Source: Neobacillus pocheonensis (lineage in GTDB: Bacteria; Bacillota; Bacilli; Bacillales; Cytobacillaceae). Taken from it: a stretch of DNA of 64,000 nucleotides. A program made the position numbers and the translations under genes. Numbering within the stretch: the stretch's first letter is position 1; each line of letters starts with the position of its first letter. Positions 1 through 10,139 of the stretch are shown here, in pieces. The stretch spans positions 496,001-560,000 of the forward strand of contig JAMQCR010000002.1 in assembly GCA_023702235.1 (NCBI GenBank). Reading direction: 5' to 3'. Under the pieces are notes generated by a model, which searched no databases, had not been told where the DNA came from, and saw only the letters and a program-made list of their open reading frames with translations.

Positions 1-711
1 ATACAACAATATGAACATTTGTTAGCTGGTACAGCATCGTGTAATACCTAAAAATATGTTTGTCCATGCTTGATTTTCAAACATGGAGCTTCTATAACTT
101 TTAGCACTTATACTAACTCCATCGATTTCTCTCTTTTCTGCATTTTTGTTTGCACCCCTTTCTTTCAAAGAATGAGTCTGTTATGTGATGTGACAAGGCC
201 GAAGAATCCAAAATGAGATGAAGTATTTAAAAATAGGTATTGTTTTGGAAAAAAAGGAAAAGCACCCAGAATGATGTTTCAAATCAATTTATGTTTTCTA
301 TAAAAATTAAAATATATCCTTCTTTATCATCTTTCCTTATTTTAGGCACCAGGATAAAAATATAGTTATCCTCCGAATGGTCTCTTTTCACTTTATCCAA
401 TCCTCCTGAATCTCTTTTTACCCCAATTGATTAAACATATAAAGTTATGGAATCTTTCATTGTTATCACTCTTCTTTCATTTTACATTTCAGCAAAAGGA
501 GCTTTTATCCTGCTAATTTATGGTTAATTTAAAGGAAACTATTTTCTCCTAAAGAATCCACTTTTTCTGGTATAGGTTGGCTTATTAATACTCGTCATTT
601 CCTCAATAGCTTTACTTTTAGACTTCTATTTATTTCCAAAGTTACCTTCTACTATTCTAACTCATTTTTACCATTAAGAATCAGCAAGCTTCATAACATA
701 GCACATTCTTT
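1..711. other. Left-edge intergenic region, no gene recognised
   Basis: AT-rich sequence with frequent stops in all frames and no open reading frame with a convincing ribosome binding site. I recognise no RNA gene or repeat in it. It ends at the 8-bp target duplication of the ISL3 element that follows. Confidence 0.6.
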
Positions 712-785
712 ATAAATAAGATTCATCATCACTTTTTGTGAAAATAACACAAAAATAGGAAAACACTTATGAATTCCTGGCAATA

Positions 786-2017
786 ATGTTAGTTACCCAA
801 CAAACATTAATAGGAGGTTATCACGTGTTTTCCGTGTTACTAGAATTGCCAGAATTTGAAGTTGTTAATCAAGAAATTTTATCTACTCATTATTTGGTTT
901 ATGTTGAGAAAAAGATGGATGAGGAGCGATGCCCTCACTGTGGTTTTCACACTCGCATTGTCCACGACAGCAGGACAAGGAAAATACGAGATTTATCCGT
1001 ACTCAACAAACCGTTGTTTTTACTTGTTTACGTAAAGAGGTATCGCTGCCAGAACTGTGAAGAAGTTTTTTCATCTTCTTTTGAATCAGTTGCTTCACAT
1101 CAACATTATACGAATCGCTTTCGCCAATTCATTTAGGAACAAGTTCTAGGTACTACCATTCAGGATATTAGCAGAAAATATCAGATTGCTTACTCAACAG
1201 TTGAGCGTATTTTCTATTCAGTTGCTTACGAAAAGGCAAAGGATCATCAAGCAGTTATCCAAGAGATTCAAGACGATCAAGACATTCCATTGAGTCTTGA
1301 TGAAATCGCCGTTCGCAAAGGCATAAATATGAAACTGTTCTTTATGACGCTAACTTAGGAGCTGTCATGGGTATGCATAAGAATCGTGATTTTGACTCAA
1401 CGTTTAAACTTTTGTCATTAAAAGTCATTCATCCTGATAAGGTTAAAAACGTTGTGGTAGACATGTGGGATCCCTTTCATAAGGCCATACGAAAAAGGCC
1501 TTTCCCAACGCACAGATTATTGTCGATAAGTACCATGTCGTTCAAAAAGTTACTCAAGCCTTAGACCAAGTCCGAAAGAAAATACCTGGATTAAAGAAAT
1601 CCCGATTTGTTCTCCTAAAAAGTTATGAAAATGTAAAAGAAAAGGATCGGGAAAAACTAAATGAATTGTTAGAGACGCACGAGAGTCTAGCGTATGGGTA
1701 TTATAAAAGAACTATTCAGAGACTTTTATAAATCACATGATTATGAGACAGCTAACCAATTACTAAAGGAGTGGCTTCAACTAGCCTGGAGTAGCCCGTT
1801 TTCATCATTTCATGAAGTGGCAAAAACGATAGAAAACTGGCGAATTCAAATTCTGCAATACTTTAAAACACCGTTTACAAATGGACGTACCGAAGGTACC
1901 AATCATAAGATCAAAAACATAAAACGACGCGCTTACGGATATAGAAATCTTCACCGTTTTAGAACACGTGTATTTTTGGAGTGTACAGGAAAGACTTATG
2001 AAAAATGGGTGTCCTAG
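786..2017 (+). pseudogene. ISL3-family transposase, frameshifted (copy A1)
   Basis: Reading across breaks gives a typical ISL3 transposase: an N-terminal zinc-ribbon region (CPHCGFH and later CQNCEE), a DDE-type centre and a C-terminal TNGRTEGTNHKIKNIKRRAYG motif. The coding sequence is interrupted by a TAG stop at about 1134, where copy A2 has TAT (Tyr). Further breaks are an indel near 1315, a 2-bp insertion near 1493 and a 1-bp loss near 1700. The last lesion is identical in the inverted copy at 18611-19740, whereas the others are private to one copy. The start ATG at 786 lacks a strong ribosome binding site; an alternative lies slightly downstream at the GTG-rich stretch near 822. The product should be inactive. 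Confidence 0.85.
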
Positions 2018-2022
2018 CCCCT

Positions 2023-2130
2023 CCTTCTTTAGCATTATGGTGGATAATAGTTGGTAGAAAAGAAGCCGTCAAGGAAAGCACTTGACCGCTCCTTTTCTAC
2101 CAACTGGCCGGTCTGTAAGCTGAAGAAGTA
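2023..2130. repeat. Nested palindromic module downstream of the ISL3 transposase
   Basis: Just after the transposase stop there are three nested layers. An outer inverted repeat is CCTTCTTTAGC with GCTGAAGAAG. Perfect 14-bp inner arms are AGTTGGTAGAAAAG at 2049-2062 and its complement at 2092-2105. A central core starts at 2066 with CCGTCAAGGAAAGC and ends at 2089. The same 24-bp core, with unrelated 14-bp arms, occurs at the same place in the other ISL3 element at 11411-11434. The second copy of this IS (18384-19806) lacks 57 bp covering inner arms and core, leaving a clean junction. It could act as a transcription terminator or a mobile palindrome. Confidence 0.7.
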
Positions 2131-2239
2131 GAGATTGTGAGTGACCCCAATCTAGCTATCTTAATTGCCGGAATTTTGTTTTAATCACAAACAATGGTGA
2201 AGAGACATAAATAAAAAACATCCCGAAGGATGCCATTAC

Positions 2240-2785
2240 CTAGTGTTCAAAATCAGATTTTATTTTCCTTATAAAATAATTCAAGTTGTTTTGAAAATAA
2301 GCCCAATTATAAAACACAATACAATTAAGCCCAAGAACTATTAGAAGTAAGATTCCTATCTTTATCGAAAACGTAATCGTTAGAGAAAATATAACCAAGA
2401 TTAATAATGAAAGGAATAAACAAGTAGATAAAGCTCTTAAATCATGAATTGTCCCAAGTCTGTCACTATAAATCCTTTGGATTTCATTTCCGAATTGATT
2501 TTTAATAATTTTTAAGTCCATCTCATATTCGTTTTTAAAGTACTTATTCTTGTTTATCCAAATAATAAAACCAAAACTAAGACTAATTTGATGTATTAAA
2601 TTACCTATAATAATTCCAGCCACTATAAAAAGTGAAATTGAAGAGACAATGATCGGAACATCCTTACTAAACATTAACGTTTTTACTGCCCCGTAATCAC
2701 TTATTGTAAAATATGAAATTAATACAGCCAAGAACATCCATCCAGGTATTCCCCATCTAATCAAATTTTTTGGTTCAAAATTCAT
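2240..2785 (-). CDS. Hypothetical membrane protein with four predicted TM segments
   Basis: I do not recognise the family. I chose the ATG at 2785 (MNFEPKNLIRWG) because AGGAAGG sits about six bases upstream; the longer reading from 2851 has no comparable signal. The 181-residue product has hydrophobic stretches at roughly residues 10-28, 43-62, 120-139 and 143-163. A charged central loop rich in Lys/Asn/Asp lies between the second and third, and the tail is basic. The N-terminal hydrophobic segment has no lipobox or obvious cleavage site, so it is probably an integral membrane protein. It stands alone between the IS and the replication region. A role in plasmid biology is not visible from the sequence. 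Confidence 0.7.
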   Translation of the reverse strand: MNFEPKNLIRWGIPGWMFLAVLISYFTISDYGAVKTLMFSKDVPIIVSSISLFIVAGIIIGNLIHQISLSFGFIIWINKNKYFKNEYEMDLKIIKNQFGNEIQRIYSDRLGTIHDLRALSTCLFLSLLILVIFSLTITFSIKIGILLLIVLGLNCIVFYNWAYFQNNLNYFIRKIKSDFEH

Positions 2786-2851
2786 TTGCATCCTTCCTTT
2801 CATCATTACTTTTTCGATAAAGGGAAAGAAAATCCTTCTTACTGTACCCAT

Positions 2852-3748
2852 TACTCTTGTAAAAGTATCACGGTGAAAACCATTAATTCCTCCATATTCT
2901 CTTTTCTAAAATGATCTTTTTCCTTTTTCTTTTTCTTTGGAGATTTTTATAGCTGCTGTGTCAGTTCTTAGGATGTTTGCTTAACTATTTTCACACCATC
3001 ACCTTCTTAAAGGAAAAAACTCCCCCTTGGCTGGCAGGCTGGTTAGTGTTAGGCGGTTTTGAAACCAATTGGAGTTGATATTGAAGTCGACTTTTATTTT
3101 ATAAGGTTGTTAAAGGAGTGGGTAAGAGTTAACAAAAAATATGATTTATTAACCAAAAGCAAAGCCAGTTGTATGTGTTCTTTTTAAAAGCTCTCATATT
3201 TTTATTAATGCAGGAATAAAATTTTAAATAGATGGTATTAAATAGTAGTTTTTTATATTCATGGATTTCCATCGTAAAAAACATATTTAGTAAGAATATA
3301 TATAGTTAGTAAAAAATACATAGTTAATAAGAGAAACAGTATTAATAGGCATTTTTAAATTTCGGGGTATATCCGTTGTGGGAGAAGGGTTTCAGCCTTT
3401 TGGGAGAATCGTAATAACATAGTTTCCACTATTGCACAAAGATCATATAAAAAAATACACATCTCCACAAGTATTTTTTTTAACTATTTACATATTCACA
3501 AGTATTTTTTTTAACTATTTACATATTAACAAGGGTCTATTTTTGATATTAACAAATACACAAGTAAATATTCGGAACCTCACATTCAAAAAAAAATAAT
3601 TCATTCTTGGAAAATCTGTCAAAGTTGATGACAGAAGATAAAAGAAAGGAATTATTTAAAAGAATGAAGTTTGATTTTAATTTTTGCTAAATACGAAGAG
3701 CCCTGTGAGGGTCCATTTTTTTCACAAGGCTGATTTTACTTTATTAAA
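2852..3748. other. Gene-free region with a tandem repeat and terminator
   Basis: No supported gene. The stretch holds poly-T and AT-rich sequence. It also holds two tandem copies of a roughly 31-bp unit (ACAAGTATTTTTTTTAACTA followed by TTTACATATT) at about 3470-3530, with a degenerate third. A hairpin near 3700 probably ends the minus-strand replication gene. Its closeness to the replication module makes an accessory role possible, but nothing more can be shown. Confidence 0.5.
3699..3732 (-). terminator. Probable terminator of the 3749-4861 gene
   Basis: Complementary arms AGCCCTGTGA and TCACAAGGCT (one G-T pair) enclose a loop with an A/T run. The hairpin begins 17 bases beyond the stop codon of the minus-strand replication-type gene. 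There is no long U-tract, so efficiency is uncertain. Confidence 0.5.
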
Positions 3749-4861
3749 TTAAACTGTGAAGAGCTGGAACTTGGCCGTTAGGGTATATTCCCTAACCTTA
3801 GCTTCATGAAGTAGGTCCCTAGGCAGATTTTTTAAAGATCCAAGAAGATACTTTCTGAAAGGCATTCTGAAAAAGGCACCGATTGAGTAAAAATGAAAAG
3901 TTCCTTTTCGTTGTTTTTCTGTATGGATAAGAGCTCCAATTTGATCCATTGTTTCTAAAAAGAAATTCTTCATGAAACGATCACGCACAGTGAAGTTCTC
4001 TTTATCTTCATCCATTAGATAGTTCAGTTTTTTCACGACTTCCTGTTTAAAAGAAAGCATGACATCGATTTGGTCTCTTGGTTTATATTTTATTTGATGC
4101 CCATCCAAGAAGTATGTTAGCTCTTTCGATAATTTTGCCATAAGCGGGTTTACGTTGAATTCATCCGTATTCTCTTCCACGCATTCCGGCTTCAGGGAAA
4201 AGCCCACTTTCTTAATCCATAATTGTTTACCACGAATTTCAATTCCAGTAAATTCTATGGAAAATAGAGCCTCTAAAACGCTTAATGTTTTTCGGACTCC
4301 TTTTGCATTTTTGTTCAGTTGAAACTTAAGTGTTTTCATCGTCCGTTCTTGCTTTACTTTCTCCACTTCACCCGTTTTGCTTAAAGACATACCAGTACGA
4401 AATTGGTTAAGCAAGGATAAGAGTAATTCAATCCCTTCTGGATTTGAAGTGCGTACGAATTCAGCTAATATATTTGTATCAAATAGGCCATGTGGTATGA
4501 TCAGGTAGTTGAGTACCCCACCATTATGTTCAGGTGTATTATACTTTTCGACGTCTTTTAGCACTAGAACAGGCAATCCTTCGTGAATTTTCTCTTTCAC
4601 AAAATGATGATCTTCAAGAAATCGCTTTCCTCCCCAAAGAGTAGAATAAGAGATTCCAAGTTTCTTAGCCCAAGATGAAAGATTATATTCTTTTAGCATG
4701 CCGCGTTGATTCTGTTCTACTTCCAATTGCTTTAACATGGTCATATATACGACATAAGCAGAGGCTGGAGGGCGTTCAAATGACTCATCGCGTAGAAAAC
4801 GGAATTCTTCCAATATGGCATGATGCATTCGAAAACCGTCGATTTTCATTTTACTCTTCAT
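3749..4861 (-). CDS. Putative plasmid replication protein with winged helix
   Basis: A 370-residue protein starting at ATG 4861. A helix-turn-helix segment at about residues 60-90 contains LSSWAKKLGISYSTLWGGKR. The rest is mixed alpha/beta and rich in Lys, without transmembrane segments. The gene points away from about twenty copies of a repeat that fills 4950-6845, and begins less than 100 bp from the first degenerate copy. This is the usual arrangement of an iteron-binding initiator or copy-control protein. I cannot assign it to a named Rep family by eye. The two genes on the other side of the iterons (6986 and 7471) are alternative initiator candidates, so this protein may instead regulate copy number. 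A terminator-like hairpin follows at 3699-3732. Confidence 0.6.
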   Translation of the reverse strand: MKSKMKIDGFRMHHAILEEFRFLRDESFERPPASAYVVYMTMLKQLEVEQNQRGMLKEYNLSSWAKKLGISYSTLWGGKRFLEDHHFVKEKIHEGLPVLVLKDVEKYNTPEHNGGVLNYLIIPHGLFDTNILAEFVRTSNPEGIELLLSLLNQFRTGMSLSKTGEVEKVKQERTMKTLKFQLNKNAKGVRKTLSVLEALFSIEFTGIEIRGKQLWIKKVGFSLKPECVEENTDEFNVNPLMAKLSKELTYFLDGHQIKYKPRDQIDVMLSFKQEVVKKLNYLMDEDKENFTVRDRFMKNFFLETMDQIGALIHTEKQRKGTFHFYSIGAFFRMPFRKYLLGSLKNLPRDLLHEAKVREYTLTAKFQLFTV

Positions 4862-4949
4862 TTTAGGCCTCTCCTCTCGTCTATTTTCCTAGCTTGAATT
4901 ATAGCAGAATGGAAATAGAGGAAATGATGCCCTTTATTAAGGGATTTTC

Positions 4950-6845
4950 AAAGTTGCACAATAGACGTCAAACCCTTGTCCCCCAAGGGTTTGAAAAAAA
5001 CTTTAAAATTTTTTATGTGAAAGGAAACGTCATTATTTTTTATAATTTGTGCGTATTGTGACAGGAAACGTCAATCCTGATTAATTAATGGATTAAGAGA
5101 AACGTTGATATATCAACGTTTTTTTAAATGAGTCAATTTAAAATAAATCAGAACTAAAAAACTTGCACAGGAATCTTTGCTAGTTTGTGTGAGAGGAAAC
5201 GTCATTATCCTTCATTTTCAAACACAAGAAAGAGCAAACTTTGCAATATTTTGTGTTTTTATAAGAAATTAATGATTTTTTTCTATTAAATCAAAGATGT
5301 TCATTCAGACAAAAAAGTAGTCATCTGAAGGTTTTGTGCACATTGTGAGAGCAAACGTCAGGCAAAAAAAGTTGCACAGGATTATTCATGAACTGCTGTG
5401 AAAGGGAGCGTCAAACATTTTATAATGACCAGGGTTCGGTTGGAGTAAGGAAGGGTTTCATATGATGATATAGGCTTACACTGTGCACATTGTGAGAGAA
5501 ACAGTCAAAGAATAAGTGCTCTATTAAAGGGTGAGCATATATCTTCTATGCTGAATGAAGGATCTTTAAAAGGATGTGCACATTGTGAGAGGAAACGTCA
5601 AAGAAAAAAATAAGTGCACTACTAGTAAAAGATGAGTATTTCTCTTTTTATTCAGAATGAAGGATATTAAAAAAGGATGGTGCACATTGTGAGAGGAAAC
5701 GTCAAAGAAAAAAATAAGTGCACTACTAGTAAAAGATGAGTATTTCTCTTTTTATTCAGGATGAAGGATATTAAAAAAGGATGGTGCACATTGTGAGAGG
5801 AAACGTCAAAGGAGGAAATAAGTGCACAACTAGTACTGGGTGGGTATATCTCTATTATGAGAATGAAGGATCTTTAAAAGGATGTGCACATTGTGAGAGG
5901 AAACGTCAAAGTAGAAAATTTAAGTGCACTACAAGTAAAAGGTGAGCGTATCTCTTTTATTCTGAAAGGAGGATCCTTTAAAAGGATGTGCACATTGTGA
6001 GAGGAAACGTCAAAGTAGAAAATTTAAGTGCACTACAAGTAAAGGGTGAGTAGATATCTCCTTTATTCTAAAATGAAAGTTCTTTAAAAGGATGTGCACA
6101 TTGTGAGAGGAAAAGCCAAAGGAGGAAATAAGTGCACAACTAGTAAAGGATGAGTATATATCTTTTATGCAGAATGATGGAGTTTTAAAAGAATGTGCAC
6201 ATTGTGAGAGGAAACGTCAAAGGAGGAAATAAGTGCACAACTTGTAAGGGATGAATATATCTCTTTTATGCAGAATGAAAGATCTTTAAAAGATTGTGCA
6301 CATTGTGAGAGGAAACGTCAAAGTAGACAATATAAGTGTGCTACCAGTAAGAGATGAGCATATCTCTTTTATTTTGAAAGGAGGATCTTTAAAAGAATGT
6401 GCACATTGTGAGAGGAAACGTCAAAGTAGACAATATAAGTGTGCTACCAGTAAGAGATGAGCATATCTCTTTTATTTTGAAAGGAGGATCTTTAAAAGAT
6501 TGTGCACATTGTGAGAGGAAACGTCAAAGTAGACAATATAAGTGTGCTATCAGTAAGAGATGAGCATATCTCTTTTATTTTGAAAGGAGGATCTTTAAAA
6601 GGATGTGCACATTGTGAGAGGAAACGTCAAAGTAGAAAATTTAAGTGCACAACAAGTAAAAGGTGAGTAGATATCTCCTTTATTCTAAAATGAAAGTTCT
6701 TTAAAAGGATGTGCACATTGTGAGAGGAAACGTCAAAGTAGAAAATTTAAGTGCACAACAAGTAAAAGGCGAGTAGATATCCCCTTTATTCTAAAATGAA
6801 AGTTCTTTAAAAGGATGTGCACATTGTGAGAGCAAATGTCAAAGC
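4950..6845. repeat. Iteron array, probable replication origin
   Basis: A conserved unit reads TGTGCACATTGTGAG then AGGAAACGTCAAAG. Good copies start near 5335, 5482, 5575, 5679, 5783, 5884, 5987, 6093, 6194, 6295, 6399, 6501, 6604, 6708 and 6816, so the period is close to 103 bp. Shorter, degenerate copies ending in GGAAACGTCA occur near 5016, 5048, 5185 and 5394. The sequence between units is also repeated (AAGTGCAC...AGTAAAAGATGAG...TTTAAAAGGA), which excludes a CRISPR array. The array lies between two diverging genes that encode DNA-binding proteins. That is how theta-type plasmid origins with iterons are commonly arranged. Function is inferred from layout. Confidence 0.8.
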
Positions 6846-6985
6846 AATAAGGAGTTGCACCTTCAGATGGGTATACATGATTAAGAAAAGTTTTTTGAAT
6901 GGAAAGATAGGGATAAAGAAGTGTTGACAAATGCAACACTCCTCAATCATAATAACGTTAAACTAGTAAACAAGGAGAATATGAG

Positions 6986-7465
6986 ATGGGTTTTTTAGTA
7001 GGTGTTAAAGAGGCGGGAGAAATTCTTGGTTGGGATCGGAGAAAGGTCTCCACCTATCATTTGCGTGGTGTGCTGCCTAAACCAGTAATTAACCTATCAA
7101 GTGGTCCCATTTGGCTTCGGAAACAGATTGAATATTATAAGACTAGTAAAGAGTTGGGTGTAACTACATATTATATTGATGAAGAAAAAGTATATGAATG
7201 CAAATATAACTATCCTATGAAAGAAACAAACTATTCACCTGAAGAAATTAAGGAATGTACGGGAAATTATATTGTTTATCAGGAAAAGGACATCCAACAA
7301 GTGATAAATGCCATTTTGGAAAAAAAACCAATTGCTCAGTTCCTTTCTTTTGAATCCATCAGCTATCTACATGATTTGGGTATTTTGGAGTCGGATGTTT
7401 TCCGTGATTTCATCCATAAGTACTCATATGAAAACATAGGGCCGACTAGGGAAGGACGGGATTAA
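6986..7465 (+). CDS. MerR-like winged-helix DNA-binding protein
   Basis: A 159-residue protein. Residues 4-45 form a MerR/excisionase-like helix-turn-helix (VKEAGEILGWDRRKVSTYHL, then a wing ending in GPIWLRKQIE). The C-terminal two thirds have no recognisable domain. The ATG at 6986 is preceded by AAGGAG at eight bases; an overlapping ATG at 6981 is in another frame. The gene begins about 140 bp after the last iteron and is followed five bases later by the 551-aa gene, so the two are almost certainly co-transcribed. A role in binding the iterons or regulating replication is inferred from position only. Confidence 0.65.
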   Translation: MGFLVGVKEAGEILGWDRRKVSTYHLRGVLPKPVINLSSGPIWLRKQIEYYKTSKELGVTTYYIDEEKVYECKYNYPMKETNYSPEEIKECTGNYIVYQEKDIQQVINAILEKKPIAQFLSFESISYLHDLGILESDVFRDFIHKYSYENIGPTREGRD

Positions 7466-7470
7466 GAATC

Positions 7471-9126
7471 ATGTTAAATACCTTACAAAATAACTTTTTG
7501 AAAATTACGAAAACTATTTTTCCAGATCATCCTCAACTCTTTGACGAGTGGACCGATGATATCGGTCATCTTATGGCAAATCAAGTGGATTATCAGCCTT
7601 GCCAATCTTTAAAGGCGTTTTTCGTGATCATAGATCGTTTAGCAAAAGATCATCAATTGAAATTTGAGAGCATGGAGAATTGGGTCCAAGATTATAAAGA
7701 TGAAATAAGAAATTTTGTCCTTCCTTACATTCGGATCGTTGAGGAAGATAGTGCCCCCTATTCCTTAAAGTCTAGCAATAGGCAAGTAATAAATTCTTTG
7801 TTAAATCAGAATTTTGCAGAGTCCGGTTCAGCTTTATTATTTCATAAATTAAGGGAGACCATCAGTAAAAATGAATTTGACATTGCAACAGAAATACCCA
7901 CTGCAAAGATAGCGGAGAAGGCATTAGAAGCGACTGCCCAAGTAAGATCCGAAAATGCTTATCTAAAAATGAAATCCAATGCAGCCATTGAACAATGGAA
8001 AAATCTCACCTCTCAAGCCATAACCTCGATGGATGACTTAACGGCAGACATTTTCGATATCGTTTCGATTCTGTGGATGCAGCAGGCTACTCATAAAGAT
8101 CAAATGATTCATTTCCACACGGATGACGCCTTGAATCTAAGGAGATTGCAAGGACGAAGCGAAGAGTCCGACGGCTATCAAACCTCGTATCGGAAAAAAG
8201 AACGGGATGATATTATGAAAAGGTTGGCAGCACTGACGACCATATGGATCAGGATTGAACGAGAAAATTTAAGGTTCATCAATGAGGATCAAGGGAATTT
8301 TGATGAAATAGGGCAAGTTCAATTCAATCCCCTGTTTTTGATTGATAGCGTAACGGTTGCCTATCGGGGAGAAAATCCGATTGGTATTTATGAATGCAGC
8401 ATTCGTCCAGGGGAAATACTTGCGAACTTCTTGTACGGTTCCCAAAAAAGCAGTGGTTTTTTAGCATTAAAGACGCTCGAATACCATCCAACAAAGCAAA
8501 AGTACCATAAACGGTTATCGCGGTATCTATCCTGGCAGTGGAGGATTCGCCAAAAGAGTGCTGACTATCTAAGAGCCTATCATATTGGTGGAGATAAAGG
8601 GCTGCTCAAAGTCATGGATTTGGATGTGAACCCTCGATATGGTTCAAGGATTAAGGAGCAATTTGAAGAAATATTAGATACTCTGCAACAGGACGGAATC
8701 ATTAAAGAGTGGAGCTATAAAGAAAAAGACTTAGAACATCAAATTGAGCAGGAGCGAAACTGGTTTGCAAACACATGGTTGAAGGCCCGTGTTCAAATTA
8801 TTCCTCCTACTGAAATCACAGGAATTGGTGATGACAGGGACTTATTGTTGATTGAAGACTATGATTATGAAACGGTGAATTTTTCGACCATGTTGAAGGG
8901 TTTGACTAAATTAGAGGTAGCAGCTTCCATTGCAACAGTTGAAGAAAAGTTGGTGACTCCTGAAAACATCAGTAGGGAAAGAAATGACCGAGGATTAAGC
9001 ATATTAGTGGCAGCAAATCAAATAGGTATTTCCCACAGTACCTTATCCCGGTATGAAAGGAACTTAATTAAACGCCCGTATACCGAGAATTTAGAAAAAA
9101 TGAAGGAATGGCTAAATGCAAAATAA
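7471..9126 (+). CDS. Putative replication initiator with C-terminal HTH
   Basis: A 551-residue soluble protein without transmembrane segments. The last 52 residues contain a lambda-repressor-type helix-turn-helix (LVAANQIGISHSTLSRYERN). The middle part has a strongly basic stretch (SYRKKERDDIMKRLAALTTIW) and an aromatic-rich region (RYLSWQWRIRQKSADYLRAY). I see no Walker motif or relaxase motif. It starts six bases after the stop of the MerR-like gene, with GAAGGACGGG as a possible ribosome binding site. Size, HTH and proximity to the iterons make it my preferred initiator candidate, but the family is not one I can name. A good rho-independent terminator follows directly. Confidence 0.55.
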   Translation: MLNTLQNNFLKITKTIFPDHPQLFDEWTDDIGHLMANQVDYQPCQSLKAFFVIIDRLAKDHQLKFESMENWVQDYKDEIRNFVLPYIRIVEEDSAPYSLKSSNRQVINSLLNQNFAESGSALLFHKLRETISKNEFDIATEIPTAKIAEKALEATAQVRSENAYLKMKSNAAIEQWKNLTSQAITSMDDLTADIFDIVSILWMQQATHKDQMIHFHTDDALNLRRLQGRSEESDGYQTSYRKKERDDIMKRLAALTTIWIRIERENLRFINEDQGNFDEIGQVQFNPLFLIDSVTVAYRGENPIGIYECSIRPGEILANFLYGSQKSSGFLALKTLEYHPTKQKYHKRLSRYLSWQWRIRQKSADYLRAYHIGGDKGLLKVMDLDVNPRYGSRIKEQFEEILDTLQQDGIIKEWSYKEKDLEHQIEQERNWFANTWLKARVQIIPPTEITGIGDDRDLLLIEDYDYETVNFSTMLKGLTKLEVAASIATVEEKLVTPENISRERNDRGLSILVAANQIGISHSTLSRYERNLIKRPYTENLEKMKEWLNAK

Positions 9127-9152
9127 GCATCGAAATTCGGTGCTTATTTTTT
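9121..9152 (+). terminator. Rho-independent terminator after the replication operon
   Basis: AAATAAGCATCG and CGGTGCTTATTT pair around a short AAATT loop, followed by a run of seven T residues. It overlaps the stop codon of the 551-aa gene. Confidence 0.8.
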
Positions 9153-10139
9153 TATTTAAAATTGTTCCAAGTGGTTATCATTAAAGTGATTTATTCGAAT
9201 TTTTCCATTCGCTTTAACACTTATAACAATCCCCTTCTCATTGAATTAAGAATGGTGAAATTTATGGAAAGAAGCTATATGGATTTAGTTAAAATACTTT
9301 GTTGGTAGATGGTTTAAAGCCCCATCAACGCTATCCATAAGGTAGCAATTGGTACGTTGAATATAAGACGGAGTTTTGCCCTAACCTTAAGTTATAAGAA
9401 CCGCCTTAAGGCGGAACAATTACGTTAAAATAATGCTGTCATGACAACTTTTTTCTTCTCGGGTCTCTAAGACTTTTTTGCTTCCTATCCCCCTTCCCAT
9501 CAACTGAAGTTGATAAATTTTTTACTGCATTCTTGGGTATCTTCATAATAGATAAGTATCATTTTAGAAAATTTCATTTCTAATGCCATGGCCAAACCCC
9601 CAGCAAAAAATAGAGGCTGAGTATTAATAAGGATAACCTTCTATGCAAATTAGGTCACTGGGCTTAACTTAGTGCATGTAATTTCATCAATAAATATAAA
9701 TAGAATCATCCTCTGTGGTGTCTCGGATCAAACTTCAGTAAGCTCGGACGACTATGCCTTGCCTATCCAAGGCTACAAATCCTGTAGTTGATGGATCATT
9801 CCCAGAATGCATATTCTTCTCAACATTGCTTCTTTGCGATTATCTTGTAGTTGTGTACCGTTCAATTAATCTATAATTTCCATTTTTTTTATTTTCATAA
9901 AGTTGTAGCTTGGTAGCTTGGATAAATTCATGGAAAAACTACCTTTTCGATTAAAATACCTAATTATTGAAACAATAGCAATTATTAAATAGTAGGAATG
10001 TATGCTTAAAGTATTATTATCTATAATGCTATTTTACACTGTTGTATTCTTTTTATTCCTAGGTATAAATTTTCTTTGTGGTGCTACGGATTAAAAGGTA
10101 ATTTCCCTTACACATCCCTCTTGTTTTTCTTCTTTGTCT
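9153..10139. other. Gene-free region
   Basis: No supported coding sequence. A short perfect palindrome (CCGCCTTAAGGCGG, near 9401) is the only clear structure. The base composition is less AT-rich than the array that follows, and scattered stops suggest decayed DNA whose origin I cannot identify. Confidence 0.5.

Larger units (their letters stand above)
720..2206 (+). mobile_element. ISL3-family insertion sequence, copy A1 (inactive)
   Basis: The element is bounded by imperfect inverted repeats of about 22 bp. The left end begins GATTCATCATCAC; the right end read inward begins GTCTCTTCACCATTG. They share the TTTGTGA inner end. It is flanked by a perfect 8-bp direct repeat ATAAATAA at 712-719 and 2207-2214, the duplication length expected of ISL3 elements. 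An inverted second copy lies at 18384-19806. The two copies differ by a 57-bp module after the transposase stop (present here, absent there), a 7-bp deletion in the other copy and several small indels. The single transposase gene is broken, so this copy should not move by itself. Confidence 0.9.

Noticed and set aside
4950..6845. CRISPR-like array of conserved units at regular spacing
   Set aside because: The sequences between units are themselves repeats, the period is 103 bp, and there are no cas genes. Iterons explain it better.
6733..6939. 68-residue minus-strand ORF in the last iterons
   Set aside because: Mostly iteron sequence in translation and no start signal.
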